NCBI RefSeq assembly: GCF_000691165.1
Contig: NZ_ASJD01000009.1
Span: forward strand, 38,316-102,315
Reading direction: 5' to 3'
Length of the DNA: 64,000 nt
Origin: Bacillus safensis FO-36b
Lineage (GTDB): Bacteria; Bacillota; Bacilli; Bacillales; Bacillaceae
The notes below the pieces were generated by a model. It was not told where the DNA came from. It saw only the letters and a list, made by a program, of their open reading frames with translations, and did no database searches. Both the position numbers and the translations under genes were made by a program. Below, piece after piece: positions 35,852 to 45,482 of the stretch; within the stretch, counting starts at the first letter, position 1, and the number at the start of each line of letters is the position of its first letter.

Positions 35852-36809
35852 GTGACTCGCCCCTCTCTTTAGAAGAATCAGCTAAAAACTGAATCACTGC
35901 TTGACGATTCACTAGTCCAATCCGCTCTCCATTCTTTTCAACAGCCAATTCCTCGTGCTTTGCCAATAGAGACAAGGCTTCATCCAGTGTGGCATCTGCT
36001 GAGACCGCCTCATAGAGGAAAAGAGCTTCGTGAGCCATCGGTTGGGCCAAGGTTTCCAGCTCAAAAGCTTGATGTCCCACATGGCGGGCAGCCCCTGAAA
36101 CAAACTCCTTTACAAAGGCATTGGCTGGATGTTGAACCAATTCCTCAGGACGTCCGATCTGCACTACTTTTCCTTCATTCATCACACAAATCCGATCACC
36201 CAGCTTCATAGCTTCCTGCATATCATGCGTCACAAAAACAATGGTTTTTTGTATGCGGCGCTGCAAATCAAGCAGATCATCCTGCAATTTCTCCCTCGTT
36301 AGTGGATCTAACGCACTAAAAGGTTCATCCATCAGGACAATCTCAGGATCAGCTGCAAGTGCACGTGCCACACCGACACGCTGCTGCTGTCCACCAGAGA
36401 GCTCTGCTGGCTTTCGATGCCGATACATAGCAGGATCAAGCCCGACCATCAACATGAGTTCATGGACACGCTGATTGGTCTCATTCCGGCTCCATTGTTT
36501 AAGCTCTGGCACCACAGCAATATTTTCTTCTATGGTCATATGAGGAAAAAGCGCAATTTGCTGCAGAACATAACCGATATCCCAGCGCAGCTCATACATA
36601 TCAAAATCACTTATTTTTTGACCCTTTATGTAAATCTCACCTTCTGTAGAAGAAATGAGACGATTGATCATTTTCAATGTCGTCGTTTTTCCGCTGCCAC
36701 TAGGTCCAATCAATACAAAAAACTCACCTTGCTGAATCTCCAAATCAACAGATTGAACGGCATAGCGCTCATCAGAAAATTGCATCGATACCTTATTAAA
36801 TTCAATCAT
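35844..36809 (-). CDS. opuFA: OpuF-type ABC importer: ATPase with CBS-like tail
   Basis: 321 aa from ATG 36809 (MIEFNKVSMQF); an in-frame TTG at 36830 has no ribosome-binding site. Walker A GPSGSGKTTT, signature LSGGQQQRVGVARALA, Walker B IVLMDEPFSALDP, and H-loop FVTHDMQEA. The C-terminal 60 residues (ATLDEALSLLAKHEELAV, ERIGLVNRQAVIQFL) look like a single CBS-type motif, the ionic-strength sensor of osmoregulated ABC ATPases. A reverse-strand TTGACA upstream (about 36919-36924) is a promoter candidate with a poor -10. Confidence 0.88.
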   Translation of the reverse strand: MIEFNKVSMQFSDERYAVQSVDLEIQQGEFFVLIGPSGSGKTTTLKMINRLISSTEGEIYIKGQKISDFDMYELRWDIGYVLQQIALFPHMTIEENIAVVPELKQWSRNETNQRVHELMLMVGLDPAMYRHRKPAELSGGQQQRVGVARALAADPEIVLMDEPFSALDPLTREKLQDDLLDLQRRIQKTIVFVTHDMQEAMKLGDRICVMNEGKVVQIGRPEELVQHPANAFVKEFVSGAARHVGHQAFELETLAQPMAHEALFLYEAVSADATLDEALSLLAKHEELAVEKNGERIGLVNRQAVIQFLADSSKERGESHE

Positions 36810-36965
36810 CTTCCCACGCCCTGACTGCAATTATTTTCTAGACTACCAATATGACAGATCAACCTCATATTTGTATAGAATAAACTGTCACTTTTACATA
36901 CTTCCCCTAGGTTGACTGTCAAAAACAACTCTAGCAAAAATAGATGGGATTCACAGTGAGGAAAA

Positions 36966-37001
36966 TAAAAAAAGCGAAGAGCTCGGGGCTCTCCGCTTTT
37001 T
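36966..37001 (-). terminator. Terminator of rpsF-ssb-rpsR
   Basis: Reverse strand: AAAAAGCGGAGAGC, short loop, GCTCTTCGCTTTTTTT, 12 bases after the rpsR stop. Confidence 0.88.
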
Positions 37002-37012
37002 AAGTCAACGAC

Positions 37013-37258
<246 letters not shown>

Positions 37259-37292
37259 TCACACCTTTCCTTTAGTCATTTTTTCAGATCAA

Positions 37293-37835
37293 TTAGAATG
37301 GCAAATCATCATCGGAGATGTCAATCGGTTTACCATCGTTCGCAAATGGGTCATCATTAAAGCTATTTCCCTGATTACGATTTTGGTTGTTTTGATTGCC
37401 ATATGGATTTTGACTTGGTTCATTTCCAAATGGATTCTGATCGTTTTGGCTACCGCCATAATACTGGCCTCCGCTATTGCCACCGCCGCTGTATCCACCT
37501 GAACCAGCACCGCCGCTCTTAGGCTCAAGAAATTGAACACTTTCAGCTTGAACCTCTGTCACGAAGACACGCTGTCCTTGCTGATTTTCATAGTTTCTTG
37601 TCTGCAAACGACCGTCTACACCGGCAAGACTTCCTTTTTTCAAGAAATTAGCCACGTTCTCGGCTTGTCTTCTCCAAGTAACACAGTTAATGAAATCGGC
37701 TTCACGCTCTCCAGATTGATTCGTAAACGTACGATTCACAGCTAGAGTAAACGTGGCTACAGCCGCACCATTAGGCGTGTAGCGAAGCTCAGGGTCTTTT
37801 GTTAGTCTTCCGACCAATACAACACGGTTTAGCAT
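37293..37835 (-). CDS. ssb: Single-stranded DNA-binding protein
   Basis: 180 aa. OB-fold N-terminal domain ([21 protein letters not shown] at residue 1, [21 protein letters not shown] near 48), a Gly/Asn/Gln-rich linker and the acidic tip DISDDDLPF that recruits replication and repair partners. Slightly longer than the B. subtilis protein (172 aa) through the linker. Lies between the two ribosomal protein genes, as in most Firmicutes. Confidence 0.97.
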   Translation of the reverse strand: MLNRVVLVGRLTKDPELRYTPNGAAVATFTLAVNRTFTNQSGEREADFINCVTWRRQAENVANFLKKGSLAGVDGRLQTRNYENQQGQRVFVTEVQAESVQFLEPKSGGAGSGGYSGGGNSGGQYYGGSQNDQNPFGNEPSQNPYGNQNNQNRNQGNSFNDDPFANDGKPIDISDDDLPF

Positions 37836-37871
37836 ATTGAAAGACCACCTTTAAATATATATTTCAATGAT

Positions 37872-38234
<363 letters not shown>

Positions 38235-38263
38235 ATTATAACAAATCACTTGGCCTATGACAA
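38235..38263 (-). promoter_or_regulatory. Promoter of rpsF-ssb-rpsR
   Basis: Reverse strand: TTGTCA (38258-38263), 17 bases, TATAAT (38235-38240) with a TG-like extension nearby. Directly downstream of the ychF stop. Confidence 0.85.
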
Positions 38264-38267
38264 GAAC

Positions 38268-39368
38268 CTATACATTAAAACGGAAATGAATGACGTCTCC
38301 ATCTTTCACTACATATTCTTTGCCTTCTAGACGAACTTTTCCTGCTTCTTTAGCAGCAGACATGCTTCCGCCAGCTAGTAAATCCTCATACGCAACCGTT
38401 TCAGCACGAATAAATCCACGCTCAAAGTCTGTGTGGATGATTCCAGCACATTCTGGCGCTTTCATTCCTTTTTTAAATGTCCAAGCACGTACCTCTTGCT
38501 CACCTGCTGTGAAATACGTAGCTAATCCTAGAAGTGAATAAGATGCTCTAATTAGCTGATCAAGCCCTGACTCATTAATACCAAGCTCTTCAAGGAACAT
38601 TTGCTTCTCTTCTCCTTCAAGCTCTGCAATTTCAGACTCGATCTTTGCACAAACGACGATGACTTCAGCGTTTTCACCAGAAGCAAACTCACGGATTTGC
38701 TGCACATATTCGTTGCCCTCATGATCCGCTACTTCATCCTCACTCACATTTGCTACATAAAGAACTGGTTTAGATGTGAGTAAATGAAGCTGTTTCACAA
38801 GCTTTTGCTGTTCATCTGTAAATTCTACAGATCTTGCCGATTTCCCAGCTTCAAATGCGTTCATTAGCTTCGACAAAATCTCAAATTCAGCTACTGCTTC
38901 CTTGTCCTTTTGTTTTGCGAGCTTACTCACACGAGCTAAACGCTTTTCAACTGTTTCTAAATCAGCCAAAATCAATTCGAGATTAATCGTTTCAATATCT
39001 GCTACAGGATCAACCTTACCAGCTACGTGTGTAATGTTATCGTCTGCAAAAGCTCTGACCACGTGACAAATCGCATCTACTTGACGAATATGAGAAAGGA
39101 ATTTATTCCCTAAACCTTCACCTTTAGATGCACCTTTGACAATACCCGCAATATCAGTGAATTCGAAAGCAGTGGGAACTGTCTTTTTCGGCTGCACCAA
39201 TTCTGTTAGCTTTTGTAAACGCTCGTCAGGAACTTCTACAATTCCGACGTTTGGATCAATGGTACAAAACGGATAGTTAGCAGACTCCGCTCCAGCCTGT
39301 GTAATTGCATTAAATAGCGTTGACTTCCCGACGTTAGGTAAGCCAACAATACCAGCTGTTAAAGCCAT
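38268..39368 (-). CDS. ychF: Redox-regulated Obg-family ATPase YchF
   Basis: 366 aa, as in B. subtilis (YyaF). G1 GLPNVGKSTLFNAIT at residue 8, switch region FEFTDIAGIVKGASKGEGLGNKFL, NVSE in place of the NKxD motif (the basis of its ATP preference), and the C-terminal TGS-like domain ending VKDGDVIHFRFNV. Associates with ribosomes; the role in vivo is unsettled. GAGGAG precedes the ATG. Confidence 0.96.
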   Translation of the reverse strand: MALTAGIVGLPNVGKSTLFNAITQAGAESANYPFCTIDPNVGIVEVPDERLQKLTELVQPKKTVPTAFEFTDIAGIVKGASKGEGLGNKFLSHIRQVDAICHVVRAFADDNITHVAGKVDPVADIETINLELILADLETVEKRLARVSKLAKQKDKEAVAEFEILSKLMNAFEAGKSARSVEFTDEQQKLVKQLHLLTSKPVLYVANVSEDEVADHEGNEYVQQIREFASGENAEVIVVCAKIESEIAELEGEEKQMFLEELGINESGLDQLIRASYSLLGLATYFTAGEQEVRAWTFKKGMKAPECAGIIHTDFERGFIRAETVAYEDLLAGGSMSAAKEAGKVRLEGKEYVVKDGDVIHFRFNV

Positions 39369-39427
39369 TCTTTCATCTCCTCTATATCAAACGTGCTCGT
39401 TATACTGCGTAATATGAACCTAGAGCA

Positions 39428-39456
39428 ATTATAAGTAGGTTTACATGAAAAGACAA
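39428..39456 (-). promoter_or_regulatory. Promoter of ychF
   Basis: Reverse strand: TTGTCT (39451-39456), 17 bases, TATAAT (39428-39433), 59 bases before the start codon. Confidence 0.8.
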
Positions 39457-39565
39457 GCTAACCACCATGCATTTTCAATAGAAGAAACATCGTCAAAAAG
39501 AATAAATCAATGCTTCAAAACGAGAAATTGCACCTGGCTTTGCTGTAGAAAAGACAAATTTAATG

Positions 39566-39608
39566 AAAAAAGCATGAGGCCTACTTAAGCAGTTGGCTCC
39601 TCATGCTT
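39566..39608 (-). terminator. Terminator of yyzM
   Basis: AAGCATGAGG and CCTCATGCTT pair across a 19-base loop that includes the yyzM stop; TTTTTT follows on the reverse strand. Confidence 0.7.
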
Positions 39609-39791
39609 GACGAGAATTTTCTTCATTTTTCGTTCAAAATCTCTTCTTGGGATCATCACGCTGTGTCCGCAGCCTTCACATTTAATACGGATATCCATGC
39701 CCAAACGAATGACCTTCCACCGATTGGCACCACATGGATGGGGCTTTTTCATTTCTACAACATCATGTAACCCAAACGCTTTGTCTGCCAT
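39585..39791 (-). CDS. yyzM: DUF951 family protein YyzM
   Basis: 68 aa basic protein (MADKAFGLHDVVEMKKPHPCG; IRIKCEGCGHSVMIPRRDFERKMKKIL). Four conserved residues, Cys in HPCG, CEGC and His, suggest a small metal-binding or OB-like domain. Widespread in Firmicutes next to ychF. Function unknown. Confidence 0.88.
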   Translation of the reverse strand: MADKAFGLHDVVEMKKPHPCGANRWKVIRLGMDIRIKCEGCGHSVMIPRRDFERKMKKILVKHEEPTA

Positions 39792-40085
39792 CAGCCTTCA
39801 CCTCTCTTGCTCACTTCATTGAATCTATTGTACAAAAAAACGGCGATGGAGGGCAATGCACAAAACAAAGAGTCTCTTTCAATCGTTCATCCTATTCTTT
39901 TTTAGAGAAAAAACCCTTCTTTTAGATCATTTTATTTGTGACCAATAGTTACTTAAACTCCGTTTTTTTTCAATATTGTCACAAACACTGTAGGTCAAAA
40001 GGTTTTTATTGGTAGAACGCGGTGGTTTTTCCATATTTTTTGATTTATGATATCTGCATAAATGTTATGTGAGGGAGCAGGTACG
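39792..40085. other. Divergent intergenic region yyzM / 40086 gene
   Basis: About 290 AT-rich bases between divergent genes; no coding frame or strong hairpin. No promoter can be assigned with confidence; TTGATT (40038-40043) and a TATGAT nearby are weak candidates. Confidence 0.45.
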
Positions 40086-41405
40086 ATGGTCAATCGAAAG
40101 GATAGATTAACTGATAAAGAATATAAAATCATATCCGATCATGCTGGAAATATCGACAATTACCAGCAGCACCATACAATAGAAATAGGTCAGCAAACAC
40201 TCACTGTCCACGATTTTCTAAAGATCGACCGAAAATTATATGGTTTAACAATGCAGCCGGAACAATCAGATGAATTCATCGTCGCTTTTCACTGCCCGCT
40301 GCCACATCAAATGACGGTGTCATCTAAGCAAGATGTACACAACGCAGCACAGTCATTGCTCAAAACTGACTATGCCTATCCAATTGAAAGAAAGTCCCTT
40401 GATGGCAATCAAGACCATGTCTTTTTTAAAGGGAAGGAATACATAGAGAAAGTCTGTCAGAAGCATCCGAATGCAGGTATCCATCTCACTGGACAAGCAC
40501 TTGCCGGTGCTGTTTGTGCTTATATTGCAACAGAACAGCCAGCTGTCAAAAAAGCCGTCACCTTTGACAGCCCAAATATATGGAGCAGCCTGTCGCCTTC
40601 GATTCAGCAAAAGGCGCAGCAAGGTCAATATAAACGCATGTTGACTGAATATATTCAGCCTAGTCATTACGTCGGTTTACTCAATCGTCATGATCAAGGA
40701 GTTGGACAAATCAAGTACACCGTACCGCCACGGCAGCAAGACTCAGTCCAAGAATCCGTAAAATACAAAAAAAGAGAAATTGACACCTTTTTAAAATCAG
40801 CTTTTGCATCTATGAATATAGAATGGAACGAATCTTTTGATACAAATGCTTTTTTAGCTCTCGTTTCAGGAGAATTCAAAGCAAATGGATATTCATTCCA
40901 TCCAAATGGATCTGCTCGTATTTTAGATGAACAGCTTGATCATAATACAAGTTTTACAGCCATGCTGCTGCAAGAGATTCATTCTGGACGTGCATATGCA
41001 CAAGACGGACTTGAAATTATCATAAAATCCCATTTACTGAAAAATTCATCCTATGATCTGCAAAGTATTATTGAACATGAAGTGCACACTGTATTTGAAA
41101 AAATCGATGGAATTGATGAAAGCGTAAAAGACGCCGTCCATCATGTAAAACAAGAACTCAAAGGACTCGTCGGCTTTGGCCACTATGATTTATTAAGTCA
41201 TAGTGATGTGGAAGCACTGGTAGAGGAAGTCAGGATGGAACAGTCGCATTCCTCCTTTTATTCACACGAAAAACAGCTGAATGCCTTGTACACCCTGAGG
41301 GATTACGAACAAGAGCTTTCTGCTCTTTCAAGACATATGTACACAATGGGTGATGACTACGCCAAGGCAGATAGACGCCTTGCAATGCAAATGGGTATTC
41401 ATTAA
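40086..41405 (+). CDS. Lipase-like alpha/beta-hydrolase-fold protein without nucleophile, unknown function
   Basis: 439 aa from ATG 40086 (MVNRKDRLTDKEYKIISDHAG). The segment NAGIHLTGQALAGAVCAYIATEQPAVKKAVTFDSP, near residues 138-170, aligns with the lipase class 3 pattern TGHSLGGALA, but the Ser is Ala and the preceding His is Gln, so ordinary esterase activity is not expected. The second half is predicted helical (NTSFTAMLLQEIHSGRAYAQ; VFEKIDGIDESVKDAVHHVKQ). Bacillus has several uncharacterised lipase-like proteins of this general plan (DUF6792-like; recalled, not searched). No signal peptide or membrane helix. Followed after 15 bases by a small helical protein, probably co-expressed. It occupies the yyaE/yyaD part of the B. 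subtilis order. Confidence 0.75.
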   Translation: MVNRKDRLTDKEYKIISDHAGNIDNYQQHHTIEIGQQTLTVHDFLKIDRKLYGLTMQPEQSDEFIVAFHCPLPHQMTVSSKQDVHNAAQSLLKTDYAYPIERKSLDGNQDHVFFKGKEYIEKVCQKHPNAGIHLTGQALAGAVCAYIATEQPAVKKAVTFDSPNIWSSLSPSIQQKAQQGQYKRMLTEYIQPSHYVGLLNRHDQGVGQIKYTVPPRQQDSVQESVKYKKREIDTFLKSAFASMNIEWNESFDTNAFLALVSGEFKANGYSFHPNGSARILDEQLDHNTSFTAMLLQEIHSGRAYAQDGLEIIIKSHLLKNSSYDLQSIIEHEVHTVFEKIDGIDESVKDAVHHVKQELKGLVGFGHYDLLSHSDVEALVEEVRMEQSHSSFYSHEKQLNALYTLRDYEQELSALSRHMYTMGDDYAKADRRLAMQMGIH

Positions 41406-41420
41406 GAAAGGAGTCATCGC

Positions 41421-41831
41421 ATGATCAATCAAAATAAGCCTCCTAGTGACGCCCAGCGTTTCTTGCAAAATGTGAGTGCCCGCCGCTCCATGTCTGTATT
41501 CGAAAATCAATCGGCACCACACACACAAACACAGTCTCCTGAAGAAATCGCCGCCATTCAGGCCATGCGCAGAGAAGGACAGCGAAAGGATCTAAAACGG
41601 CTGCTCAAAATGCGGCTGCACGACGAATTAGCAAATACTCGCGTGCACTTGGAATATCAATTGTCTAAAACAGAAGACATGATAAACCAGACGACCATTG
41701 TCAAACAACACATTTCCCAGCATTTAAAGGGACAGGCCATTTCAGAATTAGAGGATCGCCTCCAGCGTCTCAAGCAAATGCCTGTCTATGATGATATCAA
41801 AGAAGCTATTGATTCAATTCAGATCAAATAA
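41421..41831 (+). CDS. Small coiled-coil protein, partner of the lipase-like gene
   Basis: 136 aa. Disordered polar N-terminus (about 1-40), then almost continuous heptad-like helix (RKDLKRLLKMRLHDELANTRVHLEYQL; GQAISELEDRLQRLKQMP). No cysteines, signal or membrane segment. Ribosome-binding site AAAGGAG. It ends the two-gene unit before a strong bidirectional hairpin. Function unknown; binding to the upstream product is a guess from adjacency. Confidence 0.7.
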   Translation: MINQNKPPSDAQRFLQNVSARRSMSVFENQSAPHTQTQSPEEIAAIQAMRREGQRKDLKRLLKMRLHDELANTRVHLEYQLSKTEDMINQTTIVKQHISQHLKGQAISELEDRLQRLKQMPVYDDIKEAIDSIQIK

Positions 41832-41866
41832 GCACAGCTCTAAAAAAGAGAGGTGCTTATTTTATT
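41827..41866. terminator. Bidirectional terminator after the two-gene unit
   Basis: AATAAGCAC, an inner CTCT/AGAG pairing, GTGCTTATT, then TTTATTTT. It lies between converging genes and overlaps the 41831 stop. Confidence 0.8.
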
Positions 41867-41869
41867 TTA

Positions 41870-42907
41870 TCAATATAATTTTTTAGGACGAGAAAATATC
41901 TTTTTACTTAAAATCGGATACAGCATTAAACAGACGAGCAAATAAAGATTCAACAAACTATAAATTGGATACAAGAACGCAATCAAATCAGCAAATCCAA
42001 GAGATGTCAAAGGGGCCATCAAAAGAAGCATCACCAATACAACCAGCCAGCGGGGCATTCGTACAAAAGAAAGCATTCGGCTGGATAATCCAAATAAACC
42101 TGCTGCCGTCGTCGTATAAATCGCTAGACAAAGGACAATGGTCATAAACACAAACAAAGACGTCGGCGCCCCTTCTAATACTGTAAACAAAGGAATTCCC
42201 TCTGCTGAAAGGCTTCCAGAAATATCAACCAGTATTTCGTTATACACATACGAGATCACACCAAAGATGAGACCGCTTAATATACTCGCCACTTTGGCTT
42301 CCCCCAGCCCCTTCATTTCTTTCCCAACCGAAGACAGCACTGCCACAACAGATAATATATTCAAAGAAGCAAAAACAATGCTGGCAGGCCAATTGTACTG
42401 CTGCCCAAAATCAATACGCCACATATGATCATGATTCATATAATAAAAAACAAACGCATAGATGAGCCCCGCCACCAAAATTGGTATAATGAAAGCATTC
42501 ACAGATAAAAGCCCTTTCACATCCCAGAAAAAAATCATAAATGAAAACAAACAGAACGCGCCGATGCCAACCCAAAAAGGCACATGATACATCTCAAGAG
42601 TCACCCCGCCGCCAGCAATCATGACCGTCGTTGTCGTGAATAAATAAAGGACAATTAACACGTCATACACCTTAGCCAGCCATGGACCGACAAGCCGTTC
42701 CAGTACTGGCACAAAGTGATCGGCACGCACCTCATAACTGATTTTTAACACCACATAAGTAGACAGCATAAACATCAATGTAAACAGTAGAATGGCTAGT
42801 CCGCTATCAATGCCAAAAAACTGCCAAATTTCCTGGCCGGAAGCATATCCCGCTCCTATTAAGCTTCCTAAAATTAAAAGCGTCCACCTTGAACCAGCCT
42901 TCCACAC
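41870..42907 (-). CDS. YkvI-like multi-pass membrane protein
   Basis: 345 aa, about 10 membrane helices. The N-terminal LGSLIGAGYASGQEIWQFFG motif is the hallmark of YkvI-type proteins, which are distantly related to amino-acid permeases of the APC/LeuT fold (unwound helix 1 with GAGxxSG). Substrate unknown. Start chosen at GTG 42907 because GAGGTGAT lies just upstream; GTG 42916 and ATG 42913 fall within that site. It is next to yyaC, like B. subtilis yyaD, though I cannot confirm orthology. Divergent from yyaC, and possibly sporulation-linked for that reason only. Confidence 0.78.
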   Translation of the reverse strand: MWKAGSRWTLLILGSLIGAGYASGQEIWQFFGIDSGLAILLFTLMFMLSTYVVLKISYEVRADHFVPVLERLVGPWLAKVYDVLIVLYLFTTTTVMIAGGGVTLEMYHVPFWVGIGAFCLFSFMIFFWDVKGLLSVNAFIIPILVAGLIYAFVFYYMNHDHMWRIDFGQQYNWPASIVFASLNILSVVAVLSSVGKEMKGLGEAKVASILSGLIFGVISYVYNEILVDISGSLSAEGIPLFTVLEGAPTSLFVFMTIVLCLAIYTTTAAGLFGLSSRMLSFVRMPRWLVVLVMLLLMAPLTSLGFADLIAFLYPIYSLLNLYLLVCLMLYPILSKKIFSRPKKLY

Positions 42908-42985
42908 AATCATCACCTCATAGGTATAGAATTAAGCTTGTTTCCGTATACTGTTACTAACTACTATGACAAGGAAGTGAGACCT

Positions 42986-43612
42986 ATGAATAGCAAGAAC
43001 GGTCTTTTTTTTAGAAATAGGGTGAAAGAATACGTGTCCCATACGGATACAAACGCCATTCAACAGCTTAAAAGTATTTTATTCTCGCATCTTCAGAAAG
43101 CAGGAAAAAGACCCGTTGCCATCGTTTGTATTGGAACAGACCGCTCAACTGGCGACTCTCTAGGTCCACTTGTTGGTTCAAAGCTTTCAGGTCTGGATTT
43201 GAAAAAGCTTCATGTATATGGAACACTCTCTGACCCAGTGCATGCGGTCAATTTAAAAGAAAAACTCGCTGAAATTGAACAAGCTCATAAACACCCGTTT
43301 ATTGTAGCGGTTGATGCCTGTTTAGGAAGAGTGAAAAGTGTCGGTTCTTTCCAAATTGGAGATGGACCGTTAAAGCCTGGAGCTGGTGTGCAAAAAGAGC
43401 TTCCAGAGGTAGGAGATATTCATATTAATGGGATCGTCAATGTGAGTGGTTTCATGGAATACTTCGTCCTCCAAAACACACGTCTTCATCTTGTCATGTC
43501 TATGGCCAATACACTTTCTGAAAGTCTATCTCACATTGACCAAATGGATTGGACGAGAGAAAAAAGCCGGTCTCTCTTCACCCCTATTCAAAATATCACT
43601 GGAAGAATATAA
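42986..43612 (+). CDS. yyaC: Spore protease YyaC family (DUF1256)
   Basis: 208 aa from ATG 42986 behind AAGGAAGTGAG. GPR-like hydrogenase-maturation/germination-protease fold: CIGTDRSTGDSLGPLVG near residue 50 and VAVDACLGRVKSVGSFQI near 100, with the Asp residues of the GPR catalytic pair. Forespore-expressed in B. subtilis; the substrate is unclear. The conserved neighbour of spo0J, convergent with it. Confidence 0.88.
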   Translation: MNSKNGLFFRNRVKEYVSHTDTNAIQQLKSILFSHLQKAGKRPVAIVCIGTDRSTGDSLGPLVGSKLSGLDLKKLHVYGTLSDPVHAVNLKEKLAEIEQAHKHPFIVAVDACLGRVKSVGSFQIGDGPLKPGAGVQKELPEVGDIHINGIVNVSGFMEYFVLQNTRLHLVMSMANTLSESLSHIDQMDWTREKSRSLFTPIQNITGRI

Positions 43613-43639
43613 AAAAGACCATCTCATATCAAGATGGTC
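43611..43639 (-). terminator. Terminator of soj-spo0J (and possibly yyaC)
   Basis: GACCATCT, loop, AGATGGTC with TTTTTTATA following on the reverse strand; the A run on the forward side also fits yyaC. Its right arm includes the spo0J stop codon. Confidence 0.8.
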
Positions 43640-44492
43640 ACTCTGATGATTCCCTCGTAGAAAGCAATTCAAGGATTCTGTCTAAATCTTCATTTGAGAG
43701 GAATTCAATCTCAATTTTCCCTTTTTTCTTCTGTTTCTTGATCGTCACTGAAGTACCAAAGTAGTTTTGTAAGAAAGACTCTCTTTCTTTCAACACTCGA
43801 TCCTTTGGTGCTTCTTTTTTCTTTGTTTCACGTGGAACATTTTCGTTTAACTGCTGAACAAGTTTCTCAACCTGTCGTACGTTTAACCCCTCATCCACGA
43901 TTTTCTTTACCAAAGGCGCCAGCTTCTTTTTGTTCTTTAAGCTAAGCAATGTCCGGCCATGTCCCATTGATAACGTTCCATTTGCAATCAGCTTTTGGAT
44001 CTCATCCGGTAAAGTCAACAGACGGAGATGGTTCGCAATATGCGGTCTGCTTTTCCCTAATCGCTTCGCTAATTTCTCTTGCGTCACACTTAGATGATCC
44101 AGCAAGGAAGCATACGCTTCCGCTTCCTCTAGTGGAGAGAGATCCTCACGCTGCAGGTTTTCTAAAAGGGCAATTTCTCTCATCAGCGTTTCTGAAAACT
44201 CTCGAACGATCGCAGGAATTGTTGTCAGACCAGCTTGTTGTGCTGCGCGAAAACGACGTTCTCCTGCTACTATGTCATATCCTTTAATCGATTTACGAAC
44301 AATGATCGGCTGTAAAACACCGTGCTGCTGAATGGATTCTTTCAGATCAGACAATGCATCATCATCAAACGTTTTCCTTGGCTGATACGGATTCGGACGC
44401 AAATCCTTTAATTTAATTTCTTCAACCGTTTCTTCATTTGAGTCTACGTTGTTAAATAGTGCATTAATACCCTTTCCAAGACCTTTAGCCAT
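43638..44492 (-). CDS. spo0J: Chromosome-partitioning protein ParB / Spo0J
   Basis: 284 aa. CTP-dependent clamp that loads at parS and recruits SMC to the origin. N-terminal [12 protein letters not shown] (CTP-binding box II), helix-turn-helix [23 protein letters not shown], and a C-terminal dimerisation domain ([22 protein letters not shown]). Start ATG 44492 with GGAAGTGG; an earlier ATG (44498) overlaps the ribosome-binding site. Overlaps soj by 8 bases. Contains an exact parS. Confidence 0.97.
   Translation of the reverse strand: MAKGLGKGINALFNNVDSNEETVEEIKLKDLRPNPYQPRKTFDDDALSDLKESIQQHGVLQPIIVRKSIKGYDIVAGERRFRAAQQAGLTTIPAIVREFSETLMREIALLENLQREDLSPLEEAEAYASLLDHLSVTQEKLAKRLGKSRPHIANHLRLLTLPDEIQKLIANGTLSMGHGRTLLSLKNKKKLAPLVKKIVDEGLNVRQVEKLVQQLNENVPRETKKKEAPKDRVLKERESFLQNYFGTSVTIKKQKKKGKIEIEFLSNEDLDRILELLSTRESSE
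43824..43839. promoter_or_regulatory. parS site inside spo0J
   Basis: TGTTTCACGTGGAACA; reverse strand TGTTCCACGTGAAACA is an exact match to TGTTNCACGTGAAACA. The same site lies inside spo0J in B. subtilis, the strongest parS there. About 10 kb from oriC. Confidence 0.95.
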
Positions 44493-45246
44493 TCGCATCC
44501 ACTTCCTTTGCTAAGTCTAAATAGACATCTGCACCTCTTGAACGTGGATCATACAAGATAATCGGCTTTCCATGACTTGGCGCTTCACTCAGCCTCACAT
44601 TTCTCGGAATGACGGTTTGATAGACTTTATCTCTAAAGTACTTCTTCACTTCTTCGATAACCTGAATCCCAAGATTTGTTCGGGCATCAAGCATTGTCAA
44701 CAAGACACCTTCAATGGCAAGATCGGTATTTAGATGTTTCTGCACGAGACGAACTGTGTTTAACAATTGGCTCAATCCTTCAAGCGCATAATATTCGCAT
44801 TGAACTGGTATTAAAACGGAATCGGATGCAGTTAACGCATTAATCGTCAGCAGTCCAAGTGATGGCGGGCAGTCAATAATCATATAATCATAATTCTGCT
44901 TAACAGATTCAAGTGCTCTCTTCAGCCTCACTTCACGTGAGATTGTAGGCACAAGCTCTATTTCAGCCCCTGCAAGCTGTATCGTCGCAGGAATGACATC
45001 AAGATTTTCGACCTCTGTCGTCTTAATCACATCAAGAACATCTGCATCATCAACTAAAATATCGTACACACACTTCTCTACGTCGGCCTTCTCAATCCCA
45101 ATACCACTCGTGGCATTGCCCTGCGGATCAATATCAACTAACAACACTCGTTTGCCTATGTATGCTAAACACGCACCCAAATTAACAGAAGTTGTCGTCT
45201 TCCCGACGCCGCCCTTCTGGTTGGTAATCGCTATGATTTTCCCCAC
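44485..45246 (-). CDS. soj: Chromosome-partitioning ATPase ParA / Soj
   Basis: 253 aa from GTG 45246 ([13 protein letters not shown]), the exact B. subtilis length; GGGTGA lies a few bases upstream. The frame extends to 45285 but is not conserved there. Deviant Walker [10 protein letters not shown] at residue 10, Walker [11 protein letters not shown]. Acts on DnaA to control initiation and with Spo0J in origin segregation. Confidence 0.96.
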   Translation of the reverse strand: MGKIIAITNQKGGVGKTTTSVNLGACLAYIGKRVLLVDIDPQGNATSGIGIEKADVEKCVYDILVDDADVLDVIKTTEVENLDVIPATIQLAGAEIELVPTISREVRLKRALESVKQNYDYMIIDCPPSLGLLTINALTASDSVLIPVQCEYYALEGLSQLLNTVRLVQKHLNTDLAIEGVLLTMLDARTNLGIQVIEEVKKYFRDKVYQTVIPRNVRLSEAPSHGKPIILYDPRSRGADVYLDLAKEVDANG

Positions 45247-45449
45247 GATGTCACCCACTTTCAACTTAACAAGTTTCTCATTCATTCATACTTCCTATTC
45301 TATCAAAAAAAGTATGAAACGTTTGCTTTTTTTGTTCCCCTATTATAAATTCGTCGGTGAATGTGCCTTTTCGTACATAAAAGAACGAATGAAAACACAT
45401 CTAAAAAGTATATTGATATATCTTTTTTAAGAAATAGACATACATCAAA

Positions 45450-45476
45450 ACCCTCACTTCTATCAAAAGTGAGGGT
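45450..45476 (-). terminator. Terminator after the NlpC/P60-like gene
   Basis: ACCCTCACTT, loop, AAGTGAGGGT, then TTTTG on the reverse strand, just after the stop at 45483. The remaining 45286-45449 gap holds nothing recognisable. Confidence 0.8.
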
Positions 45477-45482
45477 CACATA

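Noticed and set aside
44931..44946. Extra parS at TTCACGTGAGA inside soj
   Set aside because: Only the CACGTG core and a few flanking bases match; the outer arms do not fit TGTTNCACGTGAAACA.
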